Source: Lycocorax pyrrhopterus obiensis (taxonomy: Eukaryota > Chordata > Aves > Passeriformes > Paradisaeidae). From it: a stretch of 64,000 bases of DNA. How positions within the stretch are numbered: position 1 is the stretch's first letter; every line of letters begins with the position of its first letter. Location of the stretch: the NCBI GenBank assembly GCA_014706295.1, contig JACSVZ010000003.1:1393047-1457046 (forward strand), written 5' to 3'. Positions 1-13,996 of this stretch are shown one piece after another. The notes beneath the pieces were generated by a model. That model was not told where the DNA came from, ran no database searches, and saw only the letters and a program-made list of their open reading frames with translations. Position numbers and translations under genes: made by a program.

Positions 1-3000
1 AAAATAATGCTGAGGAAATTAGCAAGGTTAAATGGAAATTGTACAAAACACAAATGTATCTATTTCAGAGCCTCTGCTAGAGGTAATAAAGCCTTCAGTG
101 GTTGCTGTGCTCAGGCAGAGACTCCTCTTTACCTATAGAATTAGGACTTGCAGTTCTTATTTCTGAGTTATATTTGGTCTTGACTGTAAGCAGAGTGATT
201 CCCTGTGAGCTTCCCGTAAAGCTCAAAGGTGTGATTCCCTCCAAAGCTCTCCCAGGGAGAGCAGAGCATGGCATGGCTGGGTGTGAGTTACTGCAGAGCA
301 CTGGCAGCCCTCTGCCACGGGATCACGTATCCGGCTGGGAGGTAAAAACAGTCTGCCAGCACACTTAATCTATTTTTGATTTGTCAGGATCTCAAAGACA
401 GAAACAAAAAGCACTTTGTCCTGGCTGCTCTGGAAGACTGACACTTGAATGGCTCTTTGCATTGTCTATTCAGTGGTGTTGGAGCACTGCTGTGCAGTGA
501 GCACATTGTTGTGTGGCAGTCACTCCTCTGGGCAGTTCACAGGCTTTCGTGAGCATCTCAGCAGCAGCTTCGCATGAGCCACTTGTTTGACCAGCTCCAA
601 GGTCAGCCTCGGCAGCGGAACTCGGGGAGACTTCCATGGCAACTGGTGGCCCTTTAGCGCAATCAGTCTGTGCCAGGGCTGACTCTGACTGCTGCCTTCA
701 TCAACCCCTGGGTGCTGCAGCTCCTGCCCCTCAGTCGAATGGGAACAGTACCACTGGAGGTACTTTTTCATCAGTGCTGAAGAAGCTCCAGAGAATCTGT
801 GGAGGTGTGGTGGACTCTCCAGAGAATCATTTATGCTTATTTATGCTTTATTGCCGGGAGAATCTGATAGAATATTCTGAAAATATTGCAATCTATGGTC
901 TAGTTATTTTTTATTTGTTATAATAAACCTTTCTGAAGTGCTAATCCCAAGTGTTAAGATACAGGAAAAAAGCCTGAGTCTTTACCTCACTGTATAGTTT
1001 TCCTGTGGCCGTTTTCTGAAGCTGTGATTGTCAGGGCTTTTAATTGCTCATACATATGAGAGCTGTGTGAGAATTTCCCTGATACTTGCAGGTGATCATG
1101 AAGTATTTGGTTTATCTTTACATAGTTGAACTTGGATTCCTACTGTTTACTCCATGCTGTTTAGGTTTCTGTTTGCATTTACCTCAGGTCAACAACAATA
1201 ATTAACTCAAAGCATTGAACTGATGCACTTATCATATTGGGAGAACAAACCAAGGACCATAGTGCAATAAGCATTACTGCAACTTCCTGGTAATGAAAAT
1301 TCCAGTACCAGAGTACTTGATTTAATTTTTAAGCTTTGAGAAAATAGTGGTGGTGATAAAATGACTTTATAACTGACTTTCACTTTGGCACCTACTTAAT
1401 GCTGGGAAAAAGCTTGGGGTGTGAGGAAGAGCTGTAGTGGCTTTTTTATTAATAGAGGGAATGTCTGAGCTCTTGTTCACATTTGAACCCCAAGCTGCAG
1501 TGTGCAGCTACTTTTTTAAATGACTGATGCTTCCCCAGACAGTCTGGATGACATTGTTCACTCTCTTCTAGTGAGTGTTAAGTATTTTTAAGCTGGAAAC
1601 TGCAGAGTTAAAGGCATTTGGATATTGCTGTCCTGTCCTCCTACCAGACCACACAGCTGCATCAAGTGTGTGTCTGTCTCCTGAAGCCGAAATAGGTAAG
1701 AGCTGCTCACTGAGGGATAGAATGTGGGACTGCTGAAAAGAGACAATATCAGACACAAAATCTGGCTGTTGGTGAGGAGGATCTTCCTTAAGGTCCCAGG
1801 AGCAGTTTTGGTGTACAGCTGCTGTGGGCATGGCACTGAGGATGCTTCCAGGAGAGAGCAATCTCTCTTGGCTGTGCACGGCTTTGGCAGTTTTCTTGGC
1901 AGGAGAGCCTGGTTAACCAGCACAGCTGTAAAGTAGCACAGATGCAGCCTCTGAAGGGCCTGCTGAGCAGCTCTGAGGAACTTGGATGTGTTGTGTAAGG
2001 ACAGCTCTGACTCAGTGGGGGATGTAAGCACATGGTTCAACTTCAGCAGTATCACCGTACAAGTCAGAATGAGAGCTCACAGCCTCAGCAGTGAGGGCAT
2101 CAGTTCAATCCCATTACCCTCTTACATGGCATCACACCTCAAGAACGTGTGTCTTACCTCCCTCTGTGGTGGTGTGCGTTGATTGTTGTGTATTGAGGCA
2201 CTGTTTGCAGCTGTGTAGGCTGAAGCACAACTCTGTGCCCTGCTGAGGGCTGAGTGGGCACCGACTGCTGGGTGAGCACCTTGGCATGGCTCAAAGGCTC
2301 AGGCGTTCCTGCACACAGATGCTCCTCACAGGGAGATACTGCTCCATACTGGCACAGAAACTTCTCACGTGACTGAACATTGCTCTGAAATCAGCTTTTC
2401 GTAGTTTCTTACTGAAGTTTCTGTCAGTTTTACAGATACTGCCATAAGATTTGTATCTTAAATATTGGTATTTTGAATAGTTATTAAAGAATTGAAGTTG
2501 AAAGCTTGTGGAACAACAGGGGGTTTGCAGGCTGGGATCTATTAACAGCATTGTGGAAGTGAGCTATAGTATTAACAGAGCCATTCTAAATATACTGCAG
2601 CATTGCAATCCTGACAGTGATTGTGATGCCAGGCCTGGACTATGAATACATCATCCATGTGCACACTCACGTGAGAGTGACAGGACAGCACGTGCTAGGC
2701 TTGAAGATAGTGTTTCTTTCAGTTTGATAAGGAGTGTGGCACGATTGCCCTTTGCTTTTGACGTGTTACACGGACTCAGTGCTCTGTGGCTGTTCAGCAG
2801 TGAATGCAAGCAGCAGGGTATGGGGAAATCTTTCCCTTGAATGAGAATTTCTGCAGTCCATGCAGAGAAATCTGCTTCTGTTGGGCCCTTCATTGGCTAT
2901 AACATGTCAGGGAGATAGTTCTGTTTTTCCATGTACACGAGAAGTCCATCTTCTAGCTTTGGTCTCCCAGGCTTTCTGGTTTTTCCTCTTGCTTAGGTTT

Positions 3001-4472
3001 TTAGCTTGCTTGTGTAATAGTTTATTCCTCATCAGGCAGGTTGTTAGAAGGGAACACGTGCTAAGTAACAGCTGCAGGTTCTTTAATGGAATGGTGTGAG
3101 CTGTTCAAATGTCCTCTGCTTTCTTGCTGCTGACTGCCCCTCCTGCTCCTCCTAATGTGAAGGAAGTATGGGGGTGTGCTGGACAGGAAGGAACACATGT
3201 CCTGAAAGCCACATTATCTGAAGGGCACTGCCAGGCATAGCTGTCCTGATAGCAGTGAGGATGGACTTCACAGTGAGGAAACCAATAAAATACCAGCTCT
3301 AAACACCTTCTTAAGCTGCCTGGTCTTTTAAACGTACCAAATCGTTCAGGCAATCTAGAGCTGGTTTGTTATTGCAGGCAAATGATGACCTGAAGGACAC
3401 TTTGGTCTTTCTTGGGGCTGTCCTCATCACTACCTGCACTAGCAGGAGGTGTGTGTTTTTCACAGAGGAGTGACCATTTACTTGTAGCCACAATGCGTCA
3501 AGTTCTATAGTGAAAAGTGTTCATTGAACTAAAAGTGGAAGTGAGGCAGCCTGGAATGCCAGAAGATGGGATTGCCAGTGACTGATGGAGGATCTATACC
3601 TTGCTTCAGACTTGCCTTTCAGTAGGTGTCCTGGGGTTCTGATGGAGTTTAATAGACAGGTTGACTTAGCAGCAGAGACAAATGGTGACTTGCAGTGAGG
3701 TTGACACGGTAAAAGAAGAAAATGTGAAGAGCTGACATGCTCTTACTGCCTTGATTCTCATACCTGTGCAAGGCCTGAACATTAAATGTGGGCTGCTAAA
3801 AACCTGTCCCTTCTGTGGGAGCAGAGTGACAGGCTCCAGTTCCTCCTGCTGCTTGAATTCCTGATTTCTCCTGGAGCAGCTTTGCTCCCGAGCTGTCAGA
3901 GCAGCCTGCAGCCTTTCTCTGGGAATACCACTGCTGTAGCAGTTGAGTGAGCAGTGGAAGCCCGAATAAGTACCACTGGCTGTTTCTCAAGTCTGACATC
4001 ATATCCAAGAATTAGATGGCTCTCTCTCACCAGGGGGATAATGAAATAATTCCTACTGTGTTATTCATTAACTCACATTTCATTCAGTGGCTCCTAAGAG
4101 GATAACGAGTACGTTAGAGGTGAACTTGCATAAGACTTCTGACATCCTTTTGATAAGTTAAGTAAGAGTTAAAGCTGTGGCAGACGAAGCATGGCTGTGG
4201 GGCCTCACTGAGGCAGGTGGCCTGTGCTGTGTTACACAGACTGACTTGTGAGCTAATTTAGTGGCTTTTTTTGTCAATGGTTTCAAGAAAATAGCCTGCT
4301 CCTAAGGTTGCTGGAGAAATAACTGGGGCCCAGAGCCAGATGAACTGGGCTTCCTGGTACCAATGGCTGTGTTTGAAGCTCCCGTGCCAACTGGGAGTGC
4401 TGGCCTGTTCTGAAGGCTTGCCAGGAGTTTGCCTCCCTCCCAAAGAGGTTTGTCTGTGCTGTGCAATTGAGC

Positions 4473-4523
4473 CAATAATAACTAATAAACTAACTAATAA
4501 TAATAAACTAATATAAATAAAGA
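4473..4523. repeat. Degenerate AT-rich simple repeat (AATAA/ACTAA units)
   Basis: About 50 bases built from imperfect repeats of AATAA and ACTAA units in an otherwise mixed-composition intron. No function is implied. Confidence 0.7.
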
Positions 4524-7500
4524 TTAAGCTGTTTGTGGGAGGAATGATGATTGGATATTCAGGTGTCTAACAATCTGTCTGATCTTTTTGAGCATTGCTG
4601 TGAGTGTGCTGACATCAGTAGTTCATCCCCACAGGTAATAACCGAGGTAATTCTAAACAGAGGCTGCAGTAGGATGGGACGCCTGAAGAAATCCAGAATT
4701 TCCAGGTGGCCCAATAAGATTTTAAATTACCTGGTGTTTGTAGAAGCACTGGGTGAGGTGGCTTTATCTGGGAAGAAGTTGTAGGTGGTGGTCTGGTGAG
4801 TCAGGCTGGTGCCATCCTGGAGAGGCAGGTGTGTCCCTGCTTGGTTGTGGATTGTGGTCCTGGCTAGGAAGTTGCTGGGAACCTTTCCAGGTTTGTGTAG
4901 AGTTATGGTTTGGGTGCTGAGTACACAACTCCAGGCCGGAGTACTCGACTCTGCTGCTCAGACCCTTGGCAGTGGAGTTGTATTTCCCAAACACAGAGCA
5001 GGAATACTGTAAAAATTGGGAGTATTCAAAAAACTAAACTCTGGACATCTGTTCTGGGCACAGAAGATCCTTCTGATGGCTTGAACTCTTACCATCCTTA
5101 GTTTTCCAGCCTTTTAAAAGTCCAATACTGGCCACTTAACATAAGGAGCGATGTAGTAGCTTTGGTGAGCGCTGTGGATCTTTAGCAGAAGAGGTGCCAT
5201 AAAATGAGCAGTGCGAGAAGGACTGACCTGCTTCAGGACTCCACACTGACTACAGGGTTTAAGGAAAATGACTGAATGGAAAGTTCTGGGTTCAGGGAGT
5301 ATTGTCCCACTCAGGTCACTGGGTGAGGGTTTTTATGGGAAGGAGAGGATGGAGAAGGGAATTAAGGATCATACATATTCCAAGAGAAGCTGAGCAGAAG
5401 CTTCACAGGTGATCACAGTGCTTGCATTTCCTAATGTGTAACCCTTCACTCCATGGTTTTTATGTAGGGCTACTTCAGGCTGCAATTACAAGTTGATTTC
5501 CATGGCGTGTATGAGCAGTGAAAATACCTGCTGGGTCATTAATGCTGGGCTTGGGCTGTCAGCTTTGCCTGCCTTGTTTACTCATTGTGCAACTCCATGT
5601 AACAGCTTAGTCCAAAAATCCAGCACCGAGACGTGCCAGCCTGTCAAGGATCCCTTCCCTTACAGCAGCACTTACACACCAGTGCTCTGACTTCCTGAAA
5701 TATGTGAAATAGTAAAATACCAAAACAGGCCACTCTGTTCTTGCAGGATCTGTTTTTCAGCACCCAACCCAGTGGCAACTGGAAAAGAGAAATCTTTAGT
5801 TCAAGCTTCAAGTTGTTCAGGCTGAACATGGAAGTTTGGCTGTAAGTGCTGTTTCATGGTGGCATTTTTTATTTTGGAGGCCTCTACCGTCAGGGAATTC
5901 TTGTGGAACAGTTCTGTCAGCCGGACCTGGAGCTGATGCAGAGATGTCACATCTCCAAGCTAATGACACAGAAATGGTACTTTTAATAAACATACATACC
6001 TTGGATCTTTGTCTTTCCTTGACAGACTCATCTAAGCTTCCAACTAAGCTTTCCTGCATAAAGATGTAATCTTTCATCCAGGAGAGGAGTTAGGCTGTTT
6101 TTTGGCATTTGAATCTAAATGAGCAAAACTGTGCAGGCTCTGAAATACAAGACCTGAATGCTGAGGTTGTTCCCGCAGTGAGCTGTTATTTATCTAAATT
6201 ACAGATGCTTTTTCATCTCAGCTCTGAGCATTTGCTTCTAGATTTGTCTTCACATGTAGATTTGTGTTACACCAGCTGCATAACCTTCTGAAATAAAGGC
6301 TTACAATAAAAGCAAGGCACATTTAAGTATTCTGAGCATTGTTCCTACCCTTGTTCTGTTTTTGCTCAGAGCGTGAAGGTTTCTTTTGCCTTGGAGTATT
6401 TCTCAGAAGTTGGTTTCAGATTCCAACTTTAATACTGGAATTGATTGTCTAGAAAGGATATGCCTGGCGATCCTCAAACCTCAGCTGGATGAGTCCAAAG
6501 AGCAGCTTGATGTAATGGAACTGTGCCAGTGGGAGCTTGCACTCCCTGGTGTGCTGTTCTCCCACTCATCCCAAGTTGTTCTGGATTTTTTTGCATATGT
6601 ACTGATCTTGGTTCTTTGTGCCTTCCAATTTGCATTCAAAGGGGCAGAAATAACTTCTGTTTGTTTTGTAGTTAGTTATTCAGCTTTGTTCCTGTGACAG
6701 AAATCTGGTGGGGAATTTGCATGTCTCTCAAAGGAAAGCTTTCTGGGAAGTTCAGTCCCCCTGGATCTGATGGCAGGCGTTCCTGCAGGCAGCCTGGAGA
6801 GTTACGGGAAGGGAAGAAATTCCTGCCCTCTCTTGGTTTGGATTTTGACCAGAGATAGCACCTCATAAGATGTTTAAGGAGGTCCTTGAGTACCTGAGCA
6901 AACGGAGACTCAGAATTGTGTTTGTACATTTTCAGCAGCTCCATCCTGTGTGTGCAGCACGACCCAGGGTGTCAGCTGAGGTCAGGGGGTTTTGACATTT
7001 AATTTCATCAGAGGAAAGGCAATAAGGCAGGACCCAAACCCCAAAGTTTATTGCTCCTTATCTATGTCACATCTAATTTTTTTTAACCAAAATTTGCCAG
7101 ATTTACTTTTTCACTTCAAGCAAATGCACCTTGAATATTTTACCTTCATGGGCTTAATGCAGACTTCTCAGAGTTCGTGTTCAGTAAGTACAGGCTTGGT
7201 TTTGTTACTCAGGTGGTTACCAGAGGGTGCTTCAAATGGAATGATAGAGACCAAAAATAGATTGGTTTAGTTGGTCTTAATTTTTCCTGTGGAGTGCCAC
7301 TTCTGTGTATTTAATTGAAGCTTGAGATCTGCAAGTCACAGGTAAGAGCTGTAGTGTTACGAATGTGACTTGTGCTATTTTCACATCTTTAGGAAAGCTC
7401 GTGGATTAATACACACGTGCTCTTGTATGTCTTTTTATAAAGTGCAATTTAAAGGGGACATGGTAAATTTACTGTAAGGATGGTTATAAATCTTTATATT

Positions 7501-9410
7501 CTTTAAAGGAAGGTTAAGTCCTGCTGGCTGATAATGATTTAAATGCAAAAATTGAAGTGGATAACTGCAGTCTCCTGACATACATATTCTTTAAAATCTG
7601 GAATTAAATGAAAATTACCTTCCCTGATGCATCAATAAGAGAGTGAGCTGTGAACTGCACTGACTTCTGCAATGCCTGTGGAAGAGATGTGGATGTGTTG
7701 TGTTTGGGTAATGTGCTGAAGAGCCCAAACCTTTGTTTCTTTAAAATGATGATTTATCTCTTAATTGCAACCAAGTCTTTCTTAGTAAATTAGGTTTGTT
7801 TTGAGTCACACAGGGAAGGAGTGAATGTTCTCTAAAGGATAAAACACTTAAATGACTACTTACATTCTTTGTACTATTATTCTTCCTTCTCGGAGTTTGT
7901 TGTATCTACCAAAAGGAATGAGTTTCTTTAGGGAAAATAAGCGAGAGGTTTTAAATAAATGTCTGTATATACTAATTTGTTGTGCTTTTGAAAAGGTCAT
8001 TTAGTATAGAATAGGATACTGAAGGAATATCTCTTTTAGGTAAAAACTGATCTGCTATAGACAACTTGGTGTGGTCTGGTTTAAGTGAGCAGGTAGGAAG
8101 GGAAATCTTTCTGTTCCCCAGAGAAACTCATTCATGTTGGAATCGCTGTTTGGATGGCAAGATTGACCAAAGGAGATGCAGGTACCTTATAGAATTAATT
8201 CCCTTTTCCACATCAGCCAAGTGTCTGCTGGTATCCTTCTATGGAAGCTTGAACTTCAATGGATTTTAACTTTAGGAGAAGGGAGAGACTGTGGCTATTA
8301 ACTGGAGACCTGTCAAACCTTGTTTTTCTAGCAGAGCTGCAGTCTGTTGCAGAACTCAATTTCAATTCTAGCTGAAACTCTGTGTTTTGATACACATCTG
8401 CGCCTCAAGCAACCACAAGCCCTTCTTGGTGTCTCTGAAATGCCTAAATATATTTAACTTTGGCTTCGTGCTGTTTAGTTTTATAGAATAAGCATATTCT
8501 GTTAATCCAAGTAAATTCCTTCCTGGCACTGAAGGGCTGTGCGACTTCTGTGTAAGGGAACAAGCCTGTATACTTTCAGTATTATGGAAGTTGTTGTGGA
8601 GAAAATATTTTGGGGACTTGTCCTGACTGAACTCAGCCTCCCTGGGCAGTCTGGAGACGTGATGTTAGAAATTGTAGTTGTTCTTGCCCTTGACACATTC
8701 AAGATTTGAAGATTGCAGAGCATCTACCTTGATTTAGTTGATGGAGGACTGTTGAGCTTAAAGATACATAAAATTAGAAAAACATGCATTAGAGTCAACT
8801 AGTTCTGAAGCAGCACTGTTGCGTCTCTAGAGAAATACAGAGTGCAGTGTGACAAAATTAACTGCTCTATTAAAGACCTCTGTACTTCACACCAGATACT
8901 GCTAATGTGTGTAATTGATCTTCCAAACCAGCTACGGAAATTGAAGCCCATTAAAACATTTCTTGAGGCGATCACAAGAGCTGCAAGACTCCTCCATGGG
9001 TCTCCTGCCTCCCACATCAAAGGGCTCTGCTGCTTCAATCCCTGGTGGCTGCTCTGCTGAGGCTCTTGGTGAGATGCAGTTTCACTGCTCCTCACTAAAG
9101 CTGGCTACTCAGACAGCTTTTCCGTGTGCCTTTGTGGGCAGGACCCTCTTTAAAGTTCTTTTTCTTTGCCTGCTGTTTGTTTGAGTTGACGTCCATCTCC
9201 AGCTCTTATTTAAGTGCAGCTTGCGAATGGAAAGTAGTATTTTGCTGTTACATTTCCTGCTTCTGAAATTAACTGTGACTTTCCACAAGTGGAAAAAGAT
9301 AGGAATAAACAACTGTCTTAATACTTGGAAGATACTGAGGCAATTTAACTACAGGAGGGAAAGTATTTGCTTTTCCTGCTTTTTCTTTTTGCTTTAGTGA
9401 ACTGAGGAGT

Positions 9411-9540
9411 TCCAAGGCCAGGTTGGACAGGGCTTGGAGAAACCTGGGATAGCAGGAGGTGCTAACCCCATGGCAGGGGGTGGAACTGGATGAGCTTTAA
9501 GGACCCTTTCAACCCAAACCATTCCATGGTTCTGTGAATC
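9411..9540 (+). mobile_element. CR1 LINE fragment, 3' end
   Basis: A short 5'-truncated CR1 copy in sense orientation. It starts at the 'ccaaggccaggttgga' segment, passes through the 'gtggaactggatgagctttaa' segment and ends with 'caacccaaaccattccatgg', close to the family 3' terminus. It is non-coding. The assignment is from the characteristic avian CR1 3' end; the subfamily is not assigned. Confidence 0.85.
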
Positions 9541-11377
9541 ATCTGACCAGGGAAAAGCCAGAAAGCAGCAGGTTTCCTGGAGGAAGTGTGCTGGTAGATT
9601 ATCCAAACCAGTTTGTCCCTTGTGATCTAAATGCAGGAATTAACAAGGGAAGGCATCTGAGTCCTGTGTGTGTCAATTCCTGTAGGGAGGCAGAGCTCTT
9701 CCCTGCTGTGCCTGGCTGAGGGCAATGCCACTGGGAATCTTCTCCCTCTGTAGGTAACTTGATGGGAAACTGCTGAAAGTTTGGAGAAGCTGGAACTGGC
9801 AGTGGGCTGGTGGAAATTGTTCTCCCTGGAAGGAGTTGCTGCTCAAGTGCAGAGAGGGCAGGACCCTGTTCTGGTAAATCTTGGGTTTGGCTGGAACTTG
9901 CTGGGTAAACAGGAGCCAGCAGAAAGCTCTGTACAGTCCCTTGAGCTGCTGGGGTTCCCTTATCAGGGAAGCACACTTGGCTTTATCTCCTCCAAATTTG
10001 ACTTTTGCAGTATTTGCACACACGGAGCGTCTGGTGAACGGTGAGTGCTCTTGGTGTCTTGGCAGCCTTGTGGGTGATGCCCAAACAAGTGTGTGGACTG
10101 CTCTCTAGGAAACAGCTTTTTGTGAGCCTGGAAAAGCTACTCTGATCCTTGATTAGCTCCTGAAATGTGGAATTTAGGGGGTCAGTTCATCAAAAGGGGT
10201 CTCTTGTAGCTAAATAAAGCTGGCTCTCACCTTAGGTCAGCTCTTTCAATATGGTTATTTGATTCTGTTCAGGATTGTTTTGCATGGGCTAATAAGGGAA
10301 TACCTGAACTCAAGGCTTTTCTTGGATTGAATTAATTACTACTTTATACTGTAAATAATGCTGTGATCACACATACTTGTCCCTTGCCATGGTAATTGAA
10401 GAGATTTTGAAGGGAAGGGCTCTTCATCCTCAGGTTCACAGATTCTGGCAGAAATACGTTAATTACTCCTAAAAGCCCCTTCAATTCCCTTCAGTACAGA
10501 ATGCAGTTGTGTGCTTGACAGCTCTAAAGTGGATCAGGGTTTTGGGAGGGTGCTTGGTGTCTGAACTCTAAACTCTGCCATTCGAACTGAAACTACTTGA
10601 ATATTTCTCAAAGAATTGAGCAGGCTAAGAGATGAGAGAGCTAATTGATTAGTTCTGTAAAGAAATGTCATTTCTGCAGGAGCTGAAGTGATTCTTAAGC
10701 TGCCTCAAATTCTGTAAATCTGAAATGTCCTGCAGTTTTTCAGGCTGTGCTGCTCTGGAAGCAAACAACATCTACAGCACTGTAGAGTGGTGGTTCCATG
10801 ATCTGCTCTCTGGGTTAGTTTTGCCTTGTATCGAGGAGTTGGAATATGCCATGATGGGTCTGAAATGCCAGAGCTGGTGTAAAATAAAGAAGGGGAATGT
10901 TTTGTTTGGGAGGAGTATGGGAGCAGTACCTTTTCTGCTGGCTCACCATGCTTCAGGGAATAACATAGTCTGTTTTAAAGCAAAACCACCTTAATACCAC
11001 ATCAAAAAAGGCATTTTTGGAGTGTGCCACAATTTTACCAAGTGCTGGTGTTAGTTTGAAATATTAACTTTCCCAGTTGTGTAAGGTGATCCAGTGTGAG
11101 TCCTGGAACACGGAGCCTCCCAATGGCTTCCGTTCCTCGATGCAGCTGGTGAGGGTGGATGTGTGGATCTTCCATGGCCTCCTTGACAGGACAGGTCTTT
11201 TCAATGCAATTGAAGAATTAATGGATTAAAGCTTTACCCATAATTACGTTGTGCAAGGTGTGCAAGCAGAGAAAGGGATGTCTCGTTATAGGCCTTGACA
11301 ACAGCAAACAGGATTTGTGTCCTGCCTGTTCTGGGCTGTGCAGCACAGCAGCACTGGAGAAGGGATTTTGTCAGGAG

Positions 11378-11650
11378 TATGGAGGGACAGGACACAGGGA
11401 ATGGCTTCCCACTGCCAGAGGGCAGGGATGGATGGGATATTGGGAAGGAATTGTTCCCTGGGAGGGTGGGGAGGCCCTGGCACAGGGTGCCCAGAGCAGC
11501 TGTGGATCCCTGGCAGTGTCCAAGGCCAGGTTGGACATTGGGGCTTGGAGCAACCTGGGACAGTGGAAGGTGTCCCTGCCCGTGGCAGGGGTGGCACTGG
11601 ATGGGCTTTAAGGTCCCTTCCCACCCAGACCATTCCATGGTTCCAGGATT
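11378..11650 (+). mobile_element. CR1 LINE fragment, 3' end
   Basis: A 5'-truncated sense-orientation CR1 copy of about 270 bp. It carries the derived segment 'gaatggcttcccactgcc' followed by 'gggatattgggaaggaattg', shared with the copies at 15345, 21213, 23665, 32314 and 41477, and ends 'ccattccatggttcc'. Open frames of up to about 150 codons across it on both strands come from its GC-rich composition and are not genes. Confidence 0.92.
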
Positions 11651-13621
11651 GCTGGGCCTCCTTGTTATTACACCTTGTAATAACTTAGGCATTTATTTCT
11701 CAAAGCATTAATAGATTATTAATAACAGGATTTTGCTATTTCAAGAAGGTTGTCTTATGACAAAAGCATCCAATGGTGTTTTGTTAAAGAGATTTTCAAA
11801 GTTTTTATGCCAGAAAAAGTGTGGTGAAAATGAGGTCAACTGAGGAGCTGAGACCTGTGACTGTGTGTGTTGTCTGAGGAAGTTCAGTGGGGGAGAAAAA
11901 GTCTCATGGGAGTGTATCTTGAAACTCCAGAGGAACCTTCAAATCGCATTTGCTTCATGATTCTTTGTATTTTCAAAATTTGTTTCTTTTTCTAAATTGC
12001 TTCTCGGTGTCTGTAGTGCTGCAGTGGCTGTCTGTAAATCCCAGCAGGTGAGGAGCTGTCCTGGGCAGTGTGGGATGCTGCTCTGGGAACAGCTGCTGCA
12101 CCTTCCTGCTGCTCAGGCGCTTACAGGAAGGTCTGAGCTGAAGCAAAATGTGACTGGAGGAGGGAAGGGGGATGCTGAAGTGTTTTGGGAGGATGAGTAA
12201 AACCTTGGAGACTTTGATTAACAGCCACTTCTCCTTGTTTGCTGCCTTTCTTCTAGAAAGGCAGAAAGAGGGGAGGGAGTGTGACTCATGGCAAATGGGC
12301 TGTGAGGACCTTAATGGAAAAATGGGAACTGTGAGGACCAAATTATTCCCTTCTTTCTCCATTATGCCTTTTCAAATGGAAACTCCTGCTGCCTGGGCTA
12401 ACCTTGCTGTTTGTTTCATAACTCCAGTCTAATACTGCCCTACATTTCATGGCTCTTTGGTTACCTGTTGACATAAATCCCCTTCCCAGCACACCTGGTC
12501 ACCTTTCCAGCTTAGAACCTCCACAAATCCACTGGATTCAGATCCCATCCTTCCAGGTCTCTCCACAGTTCACACCAATCTGCGTAGCTTGTTGGTCCTT
12601 GGTAGCTGTTCCTCATCTGTCATGCACATAAAACTGAGGAATATGGAATAATTGAAATAAAAGGAAAATTACAGACACAGTACAAAAGATCTCTGATGGG
12701 TAAATTGTATCCTGGCTTATGTATGAATAATTGCAGCCTTTGGATCCCAGGGTTTTATCCAAATGAAAAAGGAATTAAAAGAAAAGAGAGCCTGAAATTT
12801 TGTAGGAAAAAGTGACATTTTGTTTCAATTTTGGATTTTGGTTTCAAGCTCGCTGTGGTCTTTTGACCTGAGTTGTTTTGAGATCAGTGAAGGAAAATAC
12901 TGATGTAGAGTCTTTTATTCAGGAGCACTTTCCTAAAAAGCCTCTTATTTTTGGAATAATTAATACTGTTATCCCAGCTAAATACTGATTTTTATTCTTG
13001 ACATCAATTATGGAAAAAATGGACCTTTCTCAATGCAAAAATCAAATTTTTCTGTGCTATCCTTTGCTATCAGACCCCCAGAAATGCTTCTCCTGCCTTG
13101 CCTCCTGCCTTCCTCTGCCATTTCAAAATCTACTTTTCTTTCAAGATGGTTTTTTTTTTGTTTTAACTTTGAACTGTTGCTTCTGCATTTAATTTCTGAA
13201 GAGTGCAAGAAGTGATCTTTAACAAATATGCAAAGATAATCAGCTTAATCAAACTGCTTTAAAAGCAGATTAATGCCTCTTCTGAGTGGGAAGATGAAGG
13301 AAGCCCAAATGCCGACCTGCCATTAGTGGATGAGTCAGTGCAGTGACAGATGTTGACAAAACTTTTTTGATGCTTTGGTCTCTTATAATTAATTTTATTC
13401 TTCACTCATAAAAGCAGAGAGAACAGAAAGTGGAAGGAGATCTTTTCAAAATGCTCTGATGCAGGACAGTTCCCATCCGTGCTGTGGGAAAATGGGATGT
13501 TCCGTGTGGCTGTTCTGCTGTCCCTGTCAGGTATTTGAGTGTTGCTGTGTGCACACCTTCGTATCCAGCTGCTTTCCAGCTGGGAATGATGTCATTTCAT
13601 CCAGAGAAGTGCATGATTGAC

Positions 13622-13996
13622 AAGATGGAGAGAACTGGGGTTGTTCAGCCTAGAAAAGAGGCTCAGGGGGGACCTTGTGGCTCTGCACAACTCCCTGACA
13701 GGAGGGGGCAGCCGAGGGGGGTCAGGCTCTGCTCCCAGGGAACAGGGACAGGAGGAGGGGGAACGGCCTCAGGTTCCACCAGAGAAGGTTAAGATGGGAT
13801 GTTAGGGAACGCATGTTCATGGAAAGGGTGGTCAGGCACTGGCACAGCTGCCCAGGGCAGTGCTGGAGTCCCCATCCCTGGAGGGATTTAACAGCTCTGT
13901 GGATGTGGCCCTTGGAGACATTGGGTCAGTGGTGAACACGGTGGTACCAGGTCAATGCCCTTAAAGGTCTTTTCCAGCCTTAAAGATTCTGTGACA
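13622..13996 (+). mobile_element. CR1 LINE fragment of a second subfamily
   Basis: A sense-orientation CR1 3' fragment of a different type from its neighbours. It contains 'ggttgttcagcctagaaaa', 'gaaagggtggtcaggcactgg', 'ccctggagggatttaacag' and 'ttaaaggtcttttccagcc'. This matches the classical avian CR1 3' region and points to a different source subfamily from the 'gaatggcttcccactgcc' copies. Confidence 0.9.

Noticed and set aside
8842..9060. A 72-codon frame with a protein-like composition in the upstream intron
   Set aside because: I could not match it to any family and it has no clear acceptor or donor pair. It may be chance; a translated database search would settle it.
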